Shown in pieces: positions 62,650 to 64,000 of a DNA stretch of 64,000 nucleotides. The first letter of the stretch is position 1. Each line of letters begins with the position of its first letter. Source of the DNA: Rhabdornis inornatus (lineage: Eukaryota > Chordata > Aves > Passeriformes > Rhabdornithidae); the NCBI GenBank assembly GCA_013397075.1, contig VWZS01004848.1:566877-630876 (forward strand), written 5' to 3'. The notes beneath the pieces are model-generated. The model saw only the letters and a program-made list of their open reading frames with translations. It was not told where the DNA came from and made no database searches. The translations under genes and the position numbers were made by a program.

Positions 62650-64000
62650 GTAAGTTACAGTGGAAGCATTGTCACTAATTTTTTTTCACTTTTATGAAAT
62701 GCTTTTCTTTAGTCAGGGAAATGCTGGCAACAAAAACTTCAAAAATACAGAAATGGATAATGGAAACCAGAAGCCGATCTCCTGCCTTCACTGCCGTTTA
62801 TCAAATACTCCTCCTTCCCATTTCAAATCAAACGCCAGAACTGTCATCTCTCATGCATTAAAATAAATAAAATAACACTGAAGAAGAGACATTTTAAGAG
62901 CATTTTGAAATGCAATTTTCAAGTGAAAGCAAGTAGAGTACAAAAAATTATTTTGGTGCTATAAAGTAAAAAGTTTTCTAATTTCATAAGGCATGTTAAA
63001 ATGAATCCACCTTTTACTTTTTTTTTTTTTCTGTGATTATAATCAGGAGATTTTGATGTGCCAGAATGACTTAAGAGCCTTAGGGAATCAAAAGGAGGTT
63101 TAAACAAGTGAATTTTGAATACATAGTCACCTAAAAGCCAAAACTAAAATATCAGAGTTAGAAATTCAGTTGCAAATATGTTAGTTAATAAAATGTCCAA
63201 AGTCTATTTCCTGTCCCTAACCAGGAGTGCCATGAACAGAGCACACCCCCACAGCTAAGCTGTTTTTTCAGCCAGTCTCTATGACATGTTTGGAAAGATC
63301 CATGGACCATGCTATTTCCTGGACAGTGGTCAAGCATTGCCAGTGTTTGTTGGTGTGTAGCAGAAAGTGATCCAAGGAGCATGGCATGTTTTTAAGCAGA
63401 ACTGATGTTCCCAGGATAGCACTGAAGTGCCTGGCTCTGTTAATTTATTGACATAGTCATAGCCCTTGCATCCCATGGTGAAACATTTGGCATTAGGTTA
63501 CCTTACCTCAAAAGTAAACCTATGAAGTAATATAAATACTAAGTTCATACATCAGAGTTCTACTCTGTAGATAGAATTTATGGTTATAGAAGTATTACCT
63601 GAATTTAGGTATTTCTCCATCTCGAGAAAGTTTCTCTGAACTTGACTTTTATTTTGGACATAATGAAATAAATGGAAATCTTTTCACTGGAAGTTTTTCA
63701 CTGTATTATTCTTATATGACATATGCATTCTATCCCCGAAAATCAAAAGAAGTAGCAATGGTGTGTGGGGGGGGTTGTTTAGTTTTTTTTCATAGAAAGA
63801 ATGTTTTGTATTACTTCTGATAAAAGAAATTAAACAAATAAAAACACAACAGTGCAGTTTTCTGTGAGCTTTTTTTTGAATAGGTAGGAAATCTACATAA
63901 TAATATGTAGATAATATTATATAATATTATATATTATTTAATATATATTATAATAATATGTACATAACAATATGTAGTTCACAATAATTGCTAAAAGTTT
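62650..64000. other. Noncoding AT-rich right end
   Basis: It contains a 13-T run at 63018-63030, an 8-G run at 63767-63774 and a strongly AT-rich, palindrome-rich tail. No exon or transposon is recognised. Confidence 0.6.
63893..63976. repeat. AT-rich palindromic cluster
   Basis: The hairpin CTACATA-ATAA-TATGTAG (63893-63910) is followed by about 50 bp of ATAATATTATAT-type units. A second ATATGTAG follows at 63970. It resembles AT-rich breakpoint-prone DNA. No gene is involved. Confidence 0.75.

Overview
The window reads as nuclear DNA from a bird, most likely a passerine. It is AT-rich and gene-poor. It holds at least eight degraded CR1 LINE fragments, several avian endogenous-retrovirus-type LTRs, and one SINE with a tRNA-Ile-like head and a CR1-like tail. 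That SINE architecture is known from passerine genomes. There are no operons, Shine-Dalgarno sites, CRISPR arrays or bacterial-style genes. Every open frame is short. Those that can be explained are antisense or degraded repeats (CR1, LTR) or low-complexity DNA. No protein-coding gene could be confirmed. The sequence is probably a gene desert or the inside of a very large intron.

Layout. 1-378: tail of a CR1 element on the minus strand, running off the left edge. 379-6929: unique AT-rich DNA with microsatellites. 6930-7766: CR1 on the plus strand ending in an expanded octamer array. 7768-16102: unique DNA with an ATTACAT heptamer array at 10582-10653. 16103-18600: two minus-strand CR1 copies around a GAAA microsatellite. 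18601-26644: unique DNA. 26645-28870: the densest repeat cluster, with a plus-strand CR1 carrying an inserted hairpin, a truncated LTR, a second LTR-like block and a minus-strand LTR-like block. 28871-34715: unique DNA with a GC-rich, G-quadruplex-capable patch near 30.5 kb and a block that looks like conserved noncoding DNA at about 30.9-31.5 kb. 34716-35130: minus-strand CR1. 38472-39545: short LTR-like block, the SINE, then a minus-strand CR1. 45584-46187: solo LTR of the same family as the one at 27.3 kb. 46940-48042: the longest CR1 copy, which keeps the reverse-transcriptase FADD codons. 54041-54150: a pentamer array with a graded internal order. 54151-64000: mostly unique DNA with a poly-A tract, a full CRE palindrome and one exon-like interval at 62479-62649.

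Nothing here looks like a multi-gene system. The items most worth a second look are the graded TTCCC/ACACC array, the tRNA-Ile SINE, the GC-rich G4 patch beside the putative conserved block, the exon-like interval near the right end, and the LTR cluster at 27-29 kb. Repeat identities rest on recognising family sequence from memory. Boundaries are approximate, and no alignment or database search was run.
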